Shown: in pieces, positions 1 to 5,217 of the stretch | Numbering within the stretch: position 1 is the stretch's first letter | How the letters are laid out: each line of letters starts with the position of its first letter | From: JBLIOB01 sp047639575 | Lineage (GTDB): Bacteria > Bacteroidota > Bacteroidia > Flavobacteriales_D > Parvicellaceae | Direction of reading: 5' to 3' | NCBI GenBank assembly: GCA_047639575.1 | Contig: JBLIOB010000233.1 | Span: 1 to 6,787, forward strand | Length of the DNA: 6,787 bases | The notes under the pieces: generated by a model | What the model was told of the DNA's origin: nothing | What the model saw: the letters and a program-made list of their open reading frames with translations, nothing else | The model's database searches: none | Made by a program: the position numbers and the translations under genes

Positions 1-381
1 GTAATCAAATCCAGTTCATCAGTATCTCATTGAATAGATTACAGAATCCTGTCTTTGTCCAACTAGATGGCTATTGCACTCCTGAAGGAGGAGCACAACA
101 CCCCTCAGGATAACGCCCTAGAGATAACCGGACTATTGTGTTCCTTAAAAGGACATAAGTCTAGTAGGTCCTGCAGCAACATACGGTTTTTATTTGAGTA
201 GGACTACCTATAATAAAACCATGTTTTTCAAGGCATTCGTTCAGTCCTCATTTAGTTTCATAAACCACACAACAAGGGTAATATAAACAGGAAGCTGCCC
301 TTGGCTTAGTGTTTTATTCCACACATTGCGTTTCCTTATTCATTCGGTTTTCTCAATGTTTTTCTCTAAAAGCTGCTAAGC
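1..381. other. Unassigned non-coding stretch
   Basis: I see no supportable gene here on either strand. A frame is open from the window edge (3-113) and could be the last 36 codons of something upstream, but a run that short is expected by chance and the translation is not recognisable. A second start-less frame (282-392) reads into repeat A and ends at its TAA, the same repeat frame that closes the Rhs fragment at 1594. Short imperfect repeats occur, such as ctattg followed by tcct near 71-84 and 134-146. The region looks like decayed accessory DNA or a long intergenic space. Confidence 0.5.
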
Positions 382-491
382 ACTTTATATAAAAAAACCT
401 TTACAAACCTTCGAGTAGTGTTGCACTGGAGAGTATTGCGAGGTTTTTGGTGCATAGTAGCTTAGAATCTACACAGATTTATACGCACATT
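382..491 (+). repeat. Repeat A, copy 1 (110 bp)
   Basis: This copy matches 1584-1693 at 108 of 110 positions. The differences are at 425 (a here, c in copy 2) and 473 (a here, t in copy 2). The repeat is AT-rich at its left end and can fold. Candidate pairings are aaaaacct (393-400) with aggttttt (441-448), tgcac (422-426) with gtgca (450-454), gtgc (450-453) with gcac (485-488), and a hairpin aatct/agatt (466-470 with 475-479). Some of these compete with each other. It lies 73 bp before the ORF6N start. It could be a recombination end, a structured leader or a dispersed intergenic repeat. Confidence 0.9.
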
Positions 492-504
492 TTAGAAAAT
501 AAAT

Positions 505-545
505 CTTGAAGTCGCATTTTGCGACATCAAGAAAAATTAGTTTTA
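505..545 (+). promoter_or_regulatory. Operator-like palindrome and candidate promoter of the ORF6N gene
   Basis: A 12-bp inverted repeat (505-516 with 520-531, core gtcgca-ttt-tgcgac, one a:a mismatch, 3-base spacer) lies 33 bp before the ORF6N start. Just after it, 538-545 reads TAGTTTTA, close to the Bacteroidota -7 consensus TAnnTTTG. The TTTG inside the palindrome (518-521) could be the -33 element, although the 16-bp spacing is slightly short. A palindrome overlapping a promoter is the usual form of an autorepressor site, and the downstream gene encodes a DNA-binding-type domain. As a hairpin it could instead terminate minus-strand transcripts, because the reverse complement continues into a T-rich stretch. 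Confidence 0.45.
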
Positions 546-564
546 CATCAAATAAGATCAGCTC

Positions 565-1101
565 ATGAGTGAAGTAAGTATAGCAGAAGAAGTAGTACTG
601 AATAAGATCTACGTTGTTAGAGGTCAAAAGGTAATGATCGATAGAGATTTAGCAGAGCTCTATGGTGTTGAGACGAAGTATTTGAAACGGCAAGTGAGGA
701 GAAATATAGAACGGTTCCCAGAAGACTTTATGTTTGAAATGACAAAAGATGAGTTCGAAAATTGGAGGAGTCAATTTGTCACCTCCAATTCTTCTGATGC
801 GATGGGTCTTAGATATGCACCTTTTGCATTTACAGAACAGGGAGTTGCTCAACTTTCCAGTGTTTTAAATAGTGAACAAGCAATTAAAGTGAATATCCAA
901 ATCATTCGTTTGTTTACTAAAATGAGAGAGTTGCTTTTAACTCATAAAGACCTGCTTTTAGAAATGGAAGAAATCCGAAAAAAGGTGTCTGGACAAGATG
1001 AAAAGATAGAAGCAATCTTTAATTATCTCAAGCAGTTCGTTAAGGAACAGGAAGAACCGCGAGAAGCAATCGGCTACAAAAAAGCAGACGCATCTACGTA
1101 A
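565..1101 (+). CDS. ORF6N-domain DNA-binding protein
   Basis: This 178-residue protein carries an ORF6N domain over about residues 8-118. Typical family features are the segment around residues 26-55 (IDRDLAELYGVETKYLKRQV, then RRNIERFPEDFMFEMT) and the later LRYAPFAFTEQGVAQLSSVL. The family is related to phage antirepressor and KilA-N-type domains and is common in Bacteroidota genomes as single genes of unclear role. Residues of about 120-160 are charged and heptad-like, so probably a coiled coil for oligomerisation. Relatives usually end near the IGYK/IGFK motif. Here that motif is followed by ADAST, encoded inside repeat B, so the 3' end is set by the repeat. The ATG at 565 has no clear Shine-Dalgarno, as is usual in this phylum. 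The palindrome upstream suggests autoregulation. The target and biological role cannot be read from the sequence. Confidence 0.9.
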   Translation: MSEVSIAEEVVLNKIYVVRGQKVMIDRDLAELYGVETKYLKRQVRRNIERFPEDFMFEMTKDEFENWRSQFVTSNSSDAMGLRYAPFAFTEQGVAQLSSVLNSEQAIKVNIQIIRLFTKMRELLLTHKDLLLEMEEIRKKVSGQDEKIEAIFNYLKQFVKEQEEPREAIGYKKADAST

Positions 1102-1153
1102 CATAACCGCATCTTATACCAACAGAGTAAGCCATGGCTACGGCAGGCAAGCT
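1080..1153 (+). repeat. Repeat B, copy 1 (74 bp)
   Basis: This copy matches 2434-2507 at 70 of 74 positions in the same orientation. It begins inside the ORF6N gene, encodes its last residues (KADAST) and stop, and runs through ataccaacagag and the palindrome agccatggct (1130-1139) to gcaagct. It overlaps the left arm and loop of the inverted repeat at 1112-1167. The coding tail is shared with the small ORF at 2312 in copy 2 (KAGAST), which makes B a recurrent 3' boundary of cargo genes rather than part of one gene. Confidence 0.9.
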
Positions 1154-1167
1154 CTGTTGGTATAAGA
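1112..1167. repeat. Perfect 16-bp inverted repeat with 24-base loop
   Basis: The left arm tcttataccaacagag (1112-1127) is exactly complementary to the right arm ctctgttggtataaga (1152-1167). The 24-base spacer contains the 10-base palindrome agccatggct. The hairpin starts 10 bases after the ORF6N stop. It could stabilise or end the transcript, but it lacks the trailing T-run of an intrinsic terminator. It could also be a foldable recombination or transposition end. The second B copy keeps the left arm and loop but not the right arm. Confidence 0.9.
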
Positions 1168-1195
1168 CTGAAAATTCGCTATCTTCATAACATCC

Positions 1196-1594
1196 GTGGG
1201 CTGCCTTAAATTATCATACCAGAGTGACAAAGAACCGTCACATTTGTCTATTGTGCGAGACGAGCCTAAGCGAGGTAATAATTCCTTTAGGACGCACAGA
1301 TACGCCTTCCAAGGTCAAGAGAAAGATGACGAGGTTAAAGGGAAGGGGAATAGTTATAACTATTCCTTTAGGATGCATGATTCGAGATTGGGAAGGTTTT
1401 TTGCAGTTAAAATAGCAAGTGTTTATCCGGACTGGTCACCGTATATTTTTGCAGGAAATCAGGTTATAGCTTTTAATGAGTTGGAAGGGCTCCAGGTATA
1501 TTTCGCAGCTGATGGGCGATCTCTAGGAAAATTTGGAATATCGACTGAAATAAGAATCGTCTCTAAGGAAATGGTGGCAGAGGACTTTATATAA
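1196..1594 (+). pseudogene. Orphan Rhs core fragment, truncated
   Basis: The 132-codon frame resembles the C-terminal core of Bacteroidota Rhs/polymorphic toxin proteins. It has an MGCLKLSYQ start (residues 1-9), HRYAFQGQEKDDEVKGKGNSYNY-type core (about 34-56), RMHDSRLGRFFAV (about 59-71), SPYIFAGNQVIAFNELEGL (about 80-98) and YFAADGRSLGKFG at the beginning of the variable toxin tip. The canonical DPLA after RLGRFFAV is altered to KIA, and the YYPFGM segment expected before the core is absent. There is no long YD-repeat body. The last codons and the TAA come from repeat A (from 1584), so the toxin end is lost. The start is GTG with no ribosome site. Intact relatives are parts of large secreted toxins. 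This piece is probably a silent remnant or a displaced cassette, not an active protein. Confidence 0.8.
1347..1366. repeat. Perfect 20-base palindrome within the Rhs fragment
   Basis: The sequence ggaatagttataactattcc is fully self-complementary and encodes the GNSYNYS part of the Rhs core. The neighbouring block attcctttaggatgca (1362-1377) also recurs with one change at 1281-1296, giving the protein repeats NNSFRTH and YNYSFRMH. These may be recombination scars or coincidences of a low-complexity coding motif. Confidence 0.7.
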
Positions 1595-1693
1595 AAAAAC
1601 CTTTACAAACCTTCGAGTAGTGTTGCCCTGGAGAGTATTGCGAGGTTTTTGGTGCATAGTAGCTTAGAATCTACTCAGATTTATACGCACATT
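1584..1693 (+). repeat. Repeat A, copy 2 (110 bp)
   Basis: This is the second copy of the repeat at 382-491, differing at 1627 and 1675. It starts inside the Rhs fragment, giving it the residues DFI and its stop codon, and ends 61 bp before the antitoxin ATG at 1755. Flanking bases differ from copy 1 on both sides, so the ends are sharp at 1584 and 1693. The change at 1627 breaks the tgcac/gtgca pairing possible in copy 1. The change at 1675 lies in the loop of the aatct/agatt hairpin and leaves its stem intact. Confidence 0.9.
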
Positions 1694-1721
1694 GTTGAAA
1701 CTAAAGGAGTGTGAAAAACGT

Positions 1722-1729
1722 TATCTTTA
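1722..1729 (+). promoter_or_regulatory. Candidate -7 box of the toxin-antitoxin operon
   Basis: TATCTTTA fits the Bacteroidota -7 consensus TAnnTTTG except for the last base and lies 25 bp before the antitoxin ATG. TTG at 1695-1697 could act as the -33 element, but the 24-bp spacer is longer than usual. Both elements lie just outside repeat A, so the cargo probably brings its own promoter. Confidence 0.25.
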
Positions 1730-1754
1730 CAGTTCCCTTGATAGAATTAGGATT

Positions 1755-1979
1755 ATGGAAGGAGTGATAGAAAAAGATTTGTTGAAAATACTGTTACAGC
1801 TGAAGTCAGATCAGCAGAAACAGGTTTTAGCGTATGTCGAAGATTTACTGACTGCAGCTAGGTTGAATCAGCGAGCAGATGAATCGATTAAAGCTATTGA
1901 AAATGGCGATGTTATGTCGTTGGAAGAATTTAAAGCAGAAGCAAAACAATGGCTGAGCAACAAGAGGGCTACAGGGTAA
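1755..1979 (+). CDS. RelB-like antitoxin of a type II toxin-antitoxin pair
   Basis: This 74-residue acidic protein is probably the labile antitoxin that neutralises the toxin encoded by the overlapping downstream gene and represses their shared promoter. An N-terminal helical part (about residues 4-38, LLQLKSDQQKQVLAYVEDLL) is followed by RADESIKAIENGDVMSLEEFKAE (about 40-62). The pattern of R-A-x-x-S, I-E-x-G and S-L-E-E-F is typical of small antitoxins paired with RelE/ParE toxins. I chose ATG 1755, preceded by aggatt, because the longer frame from TTG 1692 starts inside repeat A and would add 21 residues unlike the family. The last 31 bases overlap the toxin gene, so translation is probably coupled. 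Its exact antitoxin class is uncertain. Confidence 0.8.
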   Translation: MEGVIEKDLLKILLQLKSDQQKQVLAYVEDLLTAARLNQRADESIKAIENGDVMSLEEFKAEAKQWLSNKRATG

Positions 1980-2296
1980 TTATTACCAAACCTGCACAAC
2001 TTAGTTATTACGATATTCTAGAGTATTTATATTTCTACTACAGTGAGAACGGAGCAGATGAAATTGCTCGGGAACTATACGAATATCCAGTACAATTAGA
2101 GAATTATCCAAATCGAGGGACTCAAGTAGATCGTTTAAGCTCTAGGCCAGAACGATTTTTATTTATTCTTTACAAACGGACAGAATACGCTGATATTAAG
2201 ATCATCTATTTTGTTGATGAAGCTTCCAAAGAAGTTTATGTGACTGACTTTTTCCCAACAGAAATGCATCCTGATAAAATTATTAAACGTAAGTAA
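1949..2296 (+). CDS. RelE/ParE-family toxin
   Basis: This 115-residue protein has the size and order of a RelE/ParE toxin: a first strand YRVIITKPAQ (about residues 8-17), two helices (about 18-50, including DILEYLYFYYSENGADEIARELYE), then a strand-rich half with P-N-R-G-T (54-58), RFLFILYKR (about 69-77), IKIIYFVDE (about 83-91) and VYVTDFFPT (about 96-104). Members either cleave mRNA on the ribosome (RelE) or poison DNA gyrase (ParE). The sequence alone does not tell which applies here. The gene overlaps the antitoxin by 31 bases, the usual antitoxin-first order. It appears intact with no frameshift. Such pairs are common cargo of mobile DNA, which fits its position between repeats A and B. 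Confidence 0.85.
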   Translation: MAEQQEGYRVIITKPAQLSYYDILEYLYFYYSENGADEIARELYEYPVQLENYPNRGTQVDRLSSRPERFLFILYKRTEYADIKIIYFVDEASKEVYVTDFFPTEMHPDKIIKRK

Positions 2297-2311
2297 TAAT
2301 ACTATTAGGAA

Positions 2312-2455
2312 ATGGAATCACAGCAACTCAAAGCAGAAATACAAGCCATACTAGAGCACGCAGATGAACGATTATTGAGAATGATTCATGCAATTTGTAT
2401 CGTTTATCAGCAAGAGTCAGATAAGGAGCAGGGAAAAGCAGGCGCATCCACGTAA
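2312..2455 (+). CDS. Small 47-residue protein, possible antitoxin remnant
   Basis: A 47-codon frame begins 15 bp after the toxin stop with taggaa directly before its ATG, so it could be the third gene of the operon. The product (MESQQLKAEIQAILEHADER, then LLRMIHAICIVYQQE) looks helical and resembles the N-terminal helix of small Bacteroidota antitoxins that begin with a similar L-K-x-x-I pattern. That likeness is from memory of the family style and is not proof. The last residues, KAGAST, and the stop are encoded by repeat B, almost the same tail as on the ORF6N protein. It may therefore be an antitoxin cut short when repeat B joined, or a genuine small accessory gene of the pair. Confidence 0.5.
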   Translation: MESQQLKAEIQAILEHADERLLRMIHAICIVYQQESDKEQGKAGAST

Positions 2456-2507
2456 CATAACAGCATCTTATACCAACAGAGCAAGCCATGGCTACGGCAG
2501 GCAAGCT
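2434..2507 (+). repeat. Repeat B, copy 2 (74 bp), lacking the right arm
   Basis: It matches 1080-1153 with changes at four positions. It begins inside the 47-codon ORF and carries its stop. The left arm of the inverted repeat (tcttataccaacagag, 2466-2481) and the loop are kept, but after 2507 the sequence changes to gtaccataaatg, so the right arm ctctgttggtataaga is gone. Either this copy was cut at its end, or copy 1 gained the second arm. The reverse-strand reading frame across this place is a by-product of the repeat. Confidence 0.88.
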
Positions 2508-2640
2508 GTACCATAAATGCATCATGTTAAATGTCTGCTTCGGTAGATAAGTCTACTTCGAATTTCAGAAAGGGAATTCGGAATTTAATAGATTGTTAAT
2601 ATCTAAAGGAATATTCCTCTCAAAAAAACGTTAAAAAATA

Positions 2641-2675
2641 GACCCCCTGTAACTTTATGGGGGTTCTGGGTTTTT
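2641..2675 (+). terminator. GC-rich hairpin before the porP-like gene, terminator or leader element
   Basis: ccccc (2643-2647) pairs with ggggg (2659-2663), extended by one A-T and one G-T pair, with an 11-base loop and a ttttt run at 2671-2675. The T-run is 7 bases from the stem, so as an intrinsic terminator it is imperfect. It starts only 46 bp before the next start codon. The loop holds TAACTTTA (2650-2657), close to the -7 consensus TAnnTTTG, but I find no convincing -33 partner. It may end read-through from the accessory block, act as a leader element, or cover a promoter. The rest of 2508-2686 shows nothing I recognise. Confidence 0.3.
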
Positions 2676-2686
2676 AACAGACAGAG

Positions 2687-3613
2687 ATGAAGCTGCGCCA
2701 TAATTTGATGATTAAACAATTACTTACAATTCTCGCTGTACTCGTTTCAGTCGTTGGATACAGTCAGGTCTATAATTATTCTATCCCAAGTCTTCAAAAT
2801 ATTGAAACTAATCCTGCCATTCTTTCTACTAAAAAGTTTGACAATAGAGTTAAACTGACCCATGAAAACAGGTTTTCTTCTACTAACCCCTTTAACTACA
2901 CTAGCTTTCGATATTCAAAATATCTCGAATCTAAATTCGTAGGGTTTGGGGTAACACTTAACAAGACTTCCTTGGGACAAGGAGTTGGATATAACCATGT
3001 AGGTTTCGGAGTAGGTTATCGGAATGTGCTATTTAATAAGTTATATCTCCGATTAGGAGCTATGTATAAGGTCAATCAAATTAAAGCGCCTCCCGGAGAG
3101 TTCAACTACTTTCAGTTTACATCCATGGAGGTTTCATCCGCAACAGACATTACGCACAATTTGAATTGGTCGGTGATTCTTGGGAAAAACAACAATCAAC
3201 AATTCATCAGTTTTAGCCACATGAATGCAAAACTGCCTGGTTTAGAGTCTAGTTCATTCACAATGCCTCAATACTATTCGGTTACGGCTGGAAATTTTCT
3301 CAGCTTTTTGTCTAGAAAACCTGAAACTAAAATCACCTACAATGGCATTGTGAAAAAGATCGGAGATACCACTACGGTTAGTCATTACATGAACATTCAA
3401 GTAAACGCAAACCTGTCTAGAAAAGTCGGATTAAAAATTGGAGCAAGGGTGGGTATAAATAATGGATCGAATTATCATTTGGCTCCTATGATCTCTGTGT
3501 ACAGCAAGAAAATGGCCGTTCAGGCGTACTATAACCTCTTTATTAAAAAGAAAGATATCTATACTGAAATTCCGCAATCAACTCAGTTCAGTTTTACTTA
3601 CAAATTTTACTAA
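2687..3613 (+). CDS. PorP/SprF-family outer-membrane protein
   Basis: This 308-residue protein has a signal peptide (hydrophobic residues about 12-25, probable cleavage after S26 in GYSQ) and a strand-rich body. An N-P-A motif at 42-44 follows a Y-N-Y-S segment, as in PorP/SprF proteins, which carry a conserved NPA near the mature N-terminus. Alternating glycine and aromatic stretches such as VGFGVTLNK and HVGFGVGYRNVLFNKLYLRLG suggest barrel strands. The C-terminus FTYKFY ends on an aromatic residue like an outer-membrane assembly signal. The family is linked to type IX secretion and gliding and to surface attachment of secreted proteins. Many paralogues exist, so a direct role in the core machine is not assured. 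ATG 2708 (M8) would give an equally good signal peptide. I kept 2687 for its purine-rich leader. It is first in the tight downstream cluster. Confidence 0.8.
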   Translation: MKLRHNLMIKQLLTILAVLVSVVGYSQVYNYSIPSLQNIETNPAILSTKKFDNRVKLTHENRFSSTNPFNYTSFRYSKYLESKFVGFGVTLNKTSLGQGVGYNHVGFGVGYRNVLFNKLYLRLGAMYKVNQIKAPPGEFNYFQFTSMEVSSATDITHNLNWSVILGKNNNQQFISFSHMNAKLPGLESSSFTMPQYYSVTAGNFLSFLSRKPETKITYNGIVKKIGDTTTVSHYMNIQVNANLSRKVGLKIGARVGINNGSNYHLAPMISVYSKKMAVQAYYNLFIKKKDIYTEIPQSTQFSFTYKFY

Positions 3614-3615
3614 AT

Positions 3616-5187
3616 ATGAAAACATTTTTATCTCTATTTCTTGCATTTTGTGCTACTGGAGCCGTAGCTCAAGCTAACGTGATTGAAAGCAAAGCATCGA
3701 TTACAGGTATCATGGTCTACAACTCTTCAGCCGAAATTCATTATGAAAAAACGGTGTCCGTACCAAAAGGCAAAAGCACCATCGTTTTTACTCACCTCAC
3801 TCCATTCATCGTTGATAACACATTAAATGTAACCATCGAAGATGAGAACATAGACATCATCAACGTGTCAGAAAAAATCAATCACATTCGGGAACGGAAA
3901 GCAAATAACAATAAGATTTCCCAGCTAGATGCGAGTATTAAAAAATCCACTTCGGAGTTAGCGTTACTCAGATGTAAAGTCGATGCATTGAATAAAGAGA
4001 AAGAACTGTTATTCAAAAACGAAGCAATTGGCGGAGTTTCACAGGGAGTAGCTGTCGATGAAATTGAAAAGGCTGCAGACTTCTTCTCCAAACGATATTA
4101 TCAATTGAATAAGGAGCTTTATTTTTTATCCTTAAAAGAAGATTCTCTTGGATTAAAGACCGTAAACCTAACTCGACAAAAAAAATCTTTAGGAACCAAT
4201 ACTGCAAAGCCAGGATCGGAAGTTGAAATTACCATTTTGAGTAAGTCCAAGAAAAATGTGAAAATAAAATTCCAATTCCTAACCTCAAAAGGAGGATGGG
4301 CTCCAATGTACGATTGCAAATATCAAGGACCAGGCAGGCCCATCAAATTTGTGTTTAGAGCCAACGTATATAATGCTTCAGGAACCCCATGGAACAATGT
4401 AAATGTGCGTTTGTCTACTGCAAGTCCAATGCAAGGATTTAGTGCTCCTAGCATCAATGATCATGGTGGAAGAACAGTTGCTGCTGCTGACGGCAAGGTG
4501 AAGTTTAAAACGATACAGGTAGCCAACGCGATTGCCACTTACGACATTAAACATGCCCAGACTATTCCTTCTGATTCGAAACCTTATCTAATGGATGTCC
4601 AGTCATTTGAAATGAAAGCTTCGTTTAACTATTTGGTGATTCCAAAGTTAGATCCCTTTGGATTTTTAATGGCTAAAGTTCCCGATTGGAACAAATACAA
4701 CTTGATTCCTGGAACCACGAACGTATATAATCAAGGTTCCTATATGGGGAAAACGTTTTTGAATACCTATTCTGATAATGACACGTTAAGTATTTATTTA
4801 GGAAAAGATGGAAAGATTCAGGCCGCTAAAAAAGAAATATCCAAGAACAACAAAAACAACATCATTGGAAATTATTTCATTGCAAAATCTGATGTTATTC
4901 TAACTATTGATAATAAATCGGCTTCCGCTTTACCAGTCGTAATTCTGGATCAAGTTCCGGTGTTCAATGCTAAATCCACAACTAAATTCAACATTCAAGG
5001 AATAGGAAATGCGCTTTACGATGAAACAGAAGGACTGCTAACTTGGAGAATGACATTGCAGCCAAATGAACATCGGGAGTTCGCTTTTAATTTTGAAATT
5101 AAAACGCCAAAAGAAGATAGAAATGGAAGCAAAGGCAGATACGCACCTTCTTATAATTTTAGAACGATTAGCTGTCCATCATTTTAA
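3616..5187 (+). CDS. Secreted DUF4140/DUF4139 (MuiA-type) protein
   Basis: This 523-residue protein has a signal peptide with cleavage probably after A18 (AVA before QA). A DUF4140-like strand-rich domain (about residues 25-95) is followed by a charged coiled-coil region (about 95-190). A DUF4139-like domain (about 205-495) carries the landmarks GWAPMYDCKY (227-236), FRANVYNASGTPW, LSTASP (266-271), FLNTYSDNDTLSIYLGKDG and DQVPV (445-449). The family name comes from a mucoidy inhibitor. Its molecular function is not established, though it is periplasmic or surface-exposed. The domain normally ends soon after a K-x-P-K-type segment. Here about 20 further residues follow and end in CPSF, which is unusual. 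It starts 2 bp after the PorP-like stop, so the two are almost certainly cotranscribed. Confidence 0.85.
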   Translation: MKTFLSLFLAFCATGAVAQANVIESKASITGIMVYNSSAEIHYEKTVSVPKGKSTIVFTHLTPFIVDNTLNVTIEDENIDIINVSEKINHIRERKANNNKISQLDASIKKSTSELALLRCKVDALNKEKELLFKNEAIGGVSQGVAVDEIEKAADFFSKRYYQLNKELYFLSLKEDSLGLKTVNLTRQKKSLGTNTAKPGSEVEITILSKSKKNVKIKFQFLTSKGGWAPMYDCKYQGPGRPIKFVFRANVYNASGTPWNNVNVRLSTASPMQGFSAPSINDHGGRTVAAADGKVKFKTIQVANAIATYDIKHAQTIPSDSKPYLMDVQSFEMKASFNYLVIPKLDPFGFLMAKVPDWNKYNLIPGTTNVYNQGSYMGKTFLNTYSDNDTLSIYLGKDGKIQAAKKEISKNNKNNIIGNYFIAKSDVILTIDNKSASALPVVILDQVPVFNAKSTTKFNIQGIGNALYDETEGLLTWRMTLQPNEHREFAFNFEIKTPKEDRNGSKGRYAPSYNFRTISCPSF

Positions 5188-5217
5188 TTACTAAGTGGTT
5201 CTACGTAGCTTGCAGCC

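Larger units (their letters stand above)
382..2507 (+). other. Two-unit repeat-bounded cargo array (A-cargo-B, Rhs fragment, A-cargo-B)
   Basis: Repeat A (382-491 and 1584-1693) and repeat B (1080-1153 and 2434-2507) alternate in the same orientation, each A-B pair enclosing a small cargo. Unit 1 carries an ORF6N-domain gene. Unit 2 carries a toxin-antitoxin pair plus a small ORF. An Rhs core fragment lies between the units. The cargos share no obvious similarity, so this is not a simple tandem duplication of one segment. It is better explained by different cargos placed between, or captured by, common ends. No transposase, integrase or target-site duplication is visible, so calling it a mobile element would go beyond the sequence. 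Confidence 0.6.

Noticed and set aside
3..113. Partial gene entering from the left edge
   Set aside because: The 36 open codons are likely by chance and the translation shows no recognisable family.
450..490. tRNA-like fold in repeat A
   Set aside because: Short stems exist, but there is no acceptor stem, no TψC-like GTTCRA motif and no cloverleaf.
382..491. Repeat A as a promoter cassette
   Set aside because: The ttttgg and tagaatct segments are too close together (13 bp), and better -7 boxes lie downstream of both copies, outside the repeat.
649..852. Reverse-strand frame opposite the ORF6N gene
   Set aside because: It is fully antisense to a clear conserved domain, so it is a shadow frame. 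The same holds for the reverse frames within 3882-4319 and 5346-5633 and for the +frame at 1224-1415 within the Rhs fragment.
1080..1167. Integron attC site
   Set aside because: Although foldable and at gene ends, the arms lack the RYYYAAC and GTTRRRY core sites (taccaac and gttggta do not fit), and no integron integrase is in the window.
1692..1754. Longer antitoxin start at TTG 1692
   Set aside because: It starts within repeat A and adds 21 residues not typical of such antitoxins. ATG 1755 with aggatt upstream is better.
382..2507. CRISPR array or insertion sequence
   Set aside because: The repeats are too long, few and widely spaced for CRISPR, and no transposase frame is present.
2328..2525. 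65-codon reverse-strand frame
   Set aside because: It runs antisense to the 47-codon ORF and repeat B and has no family features. The repeat accounts for it.
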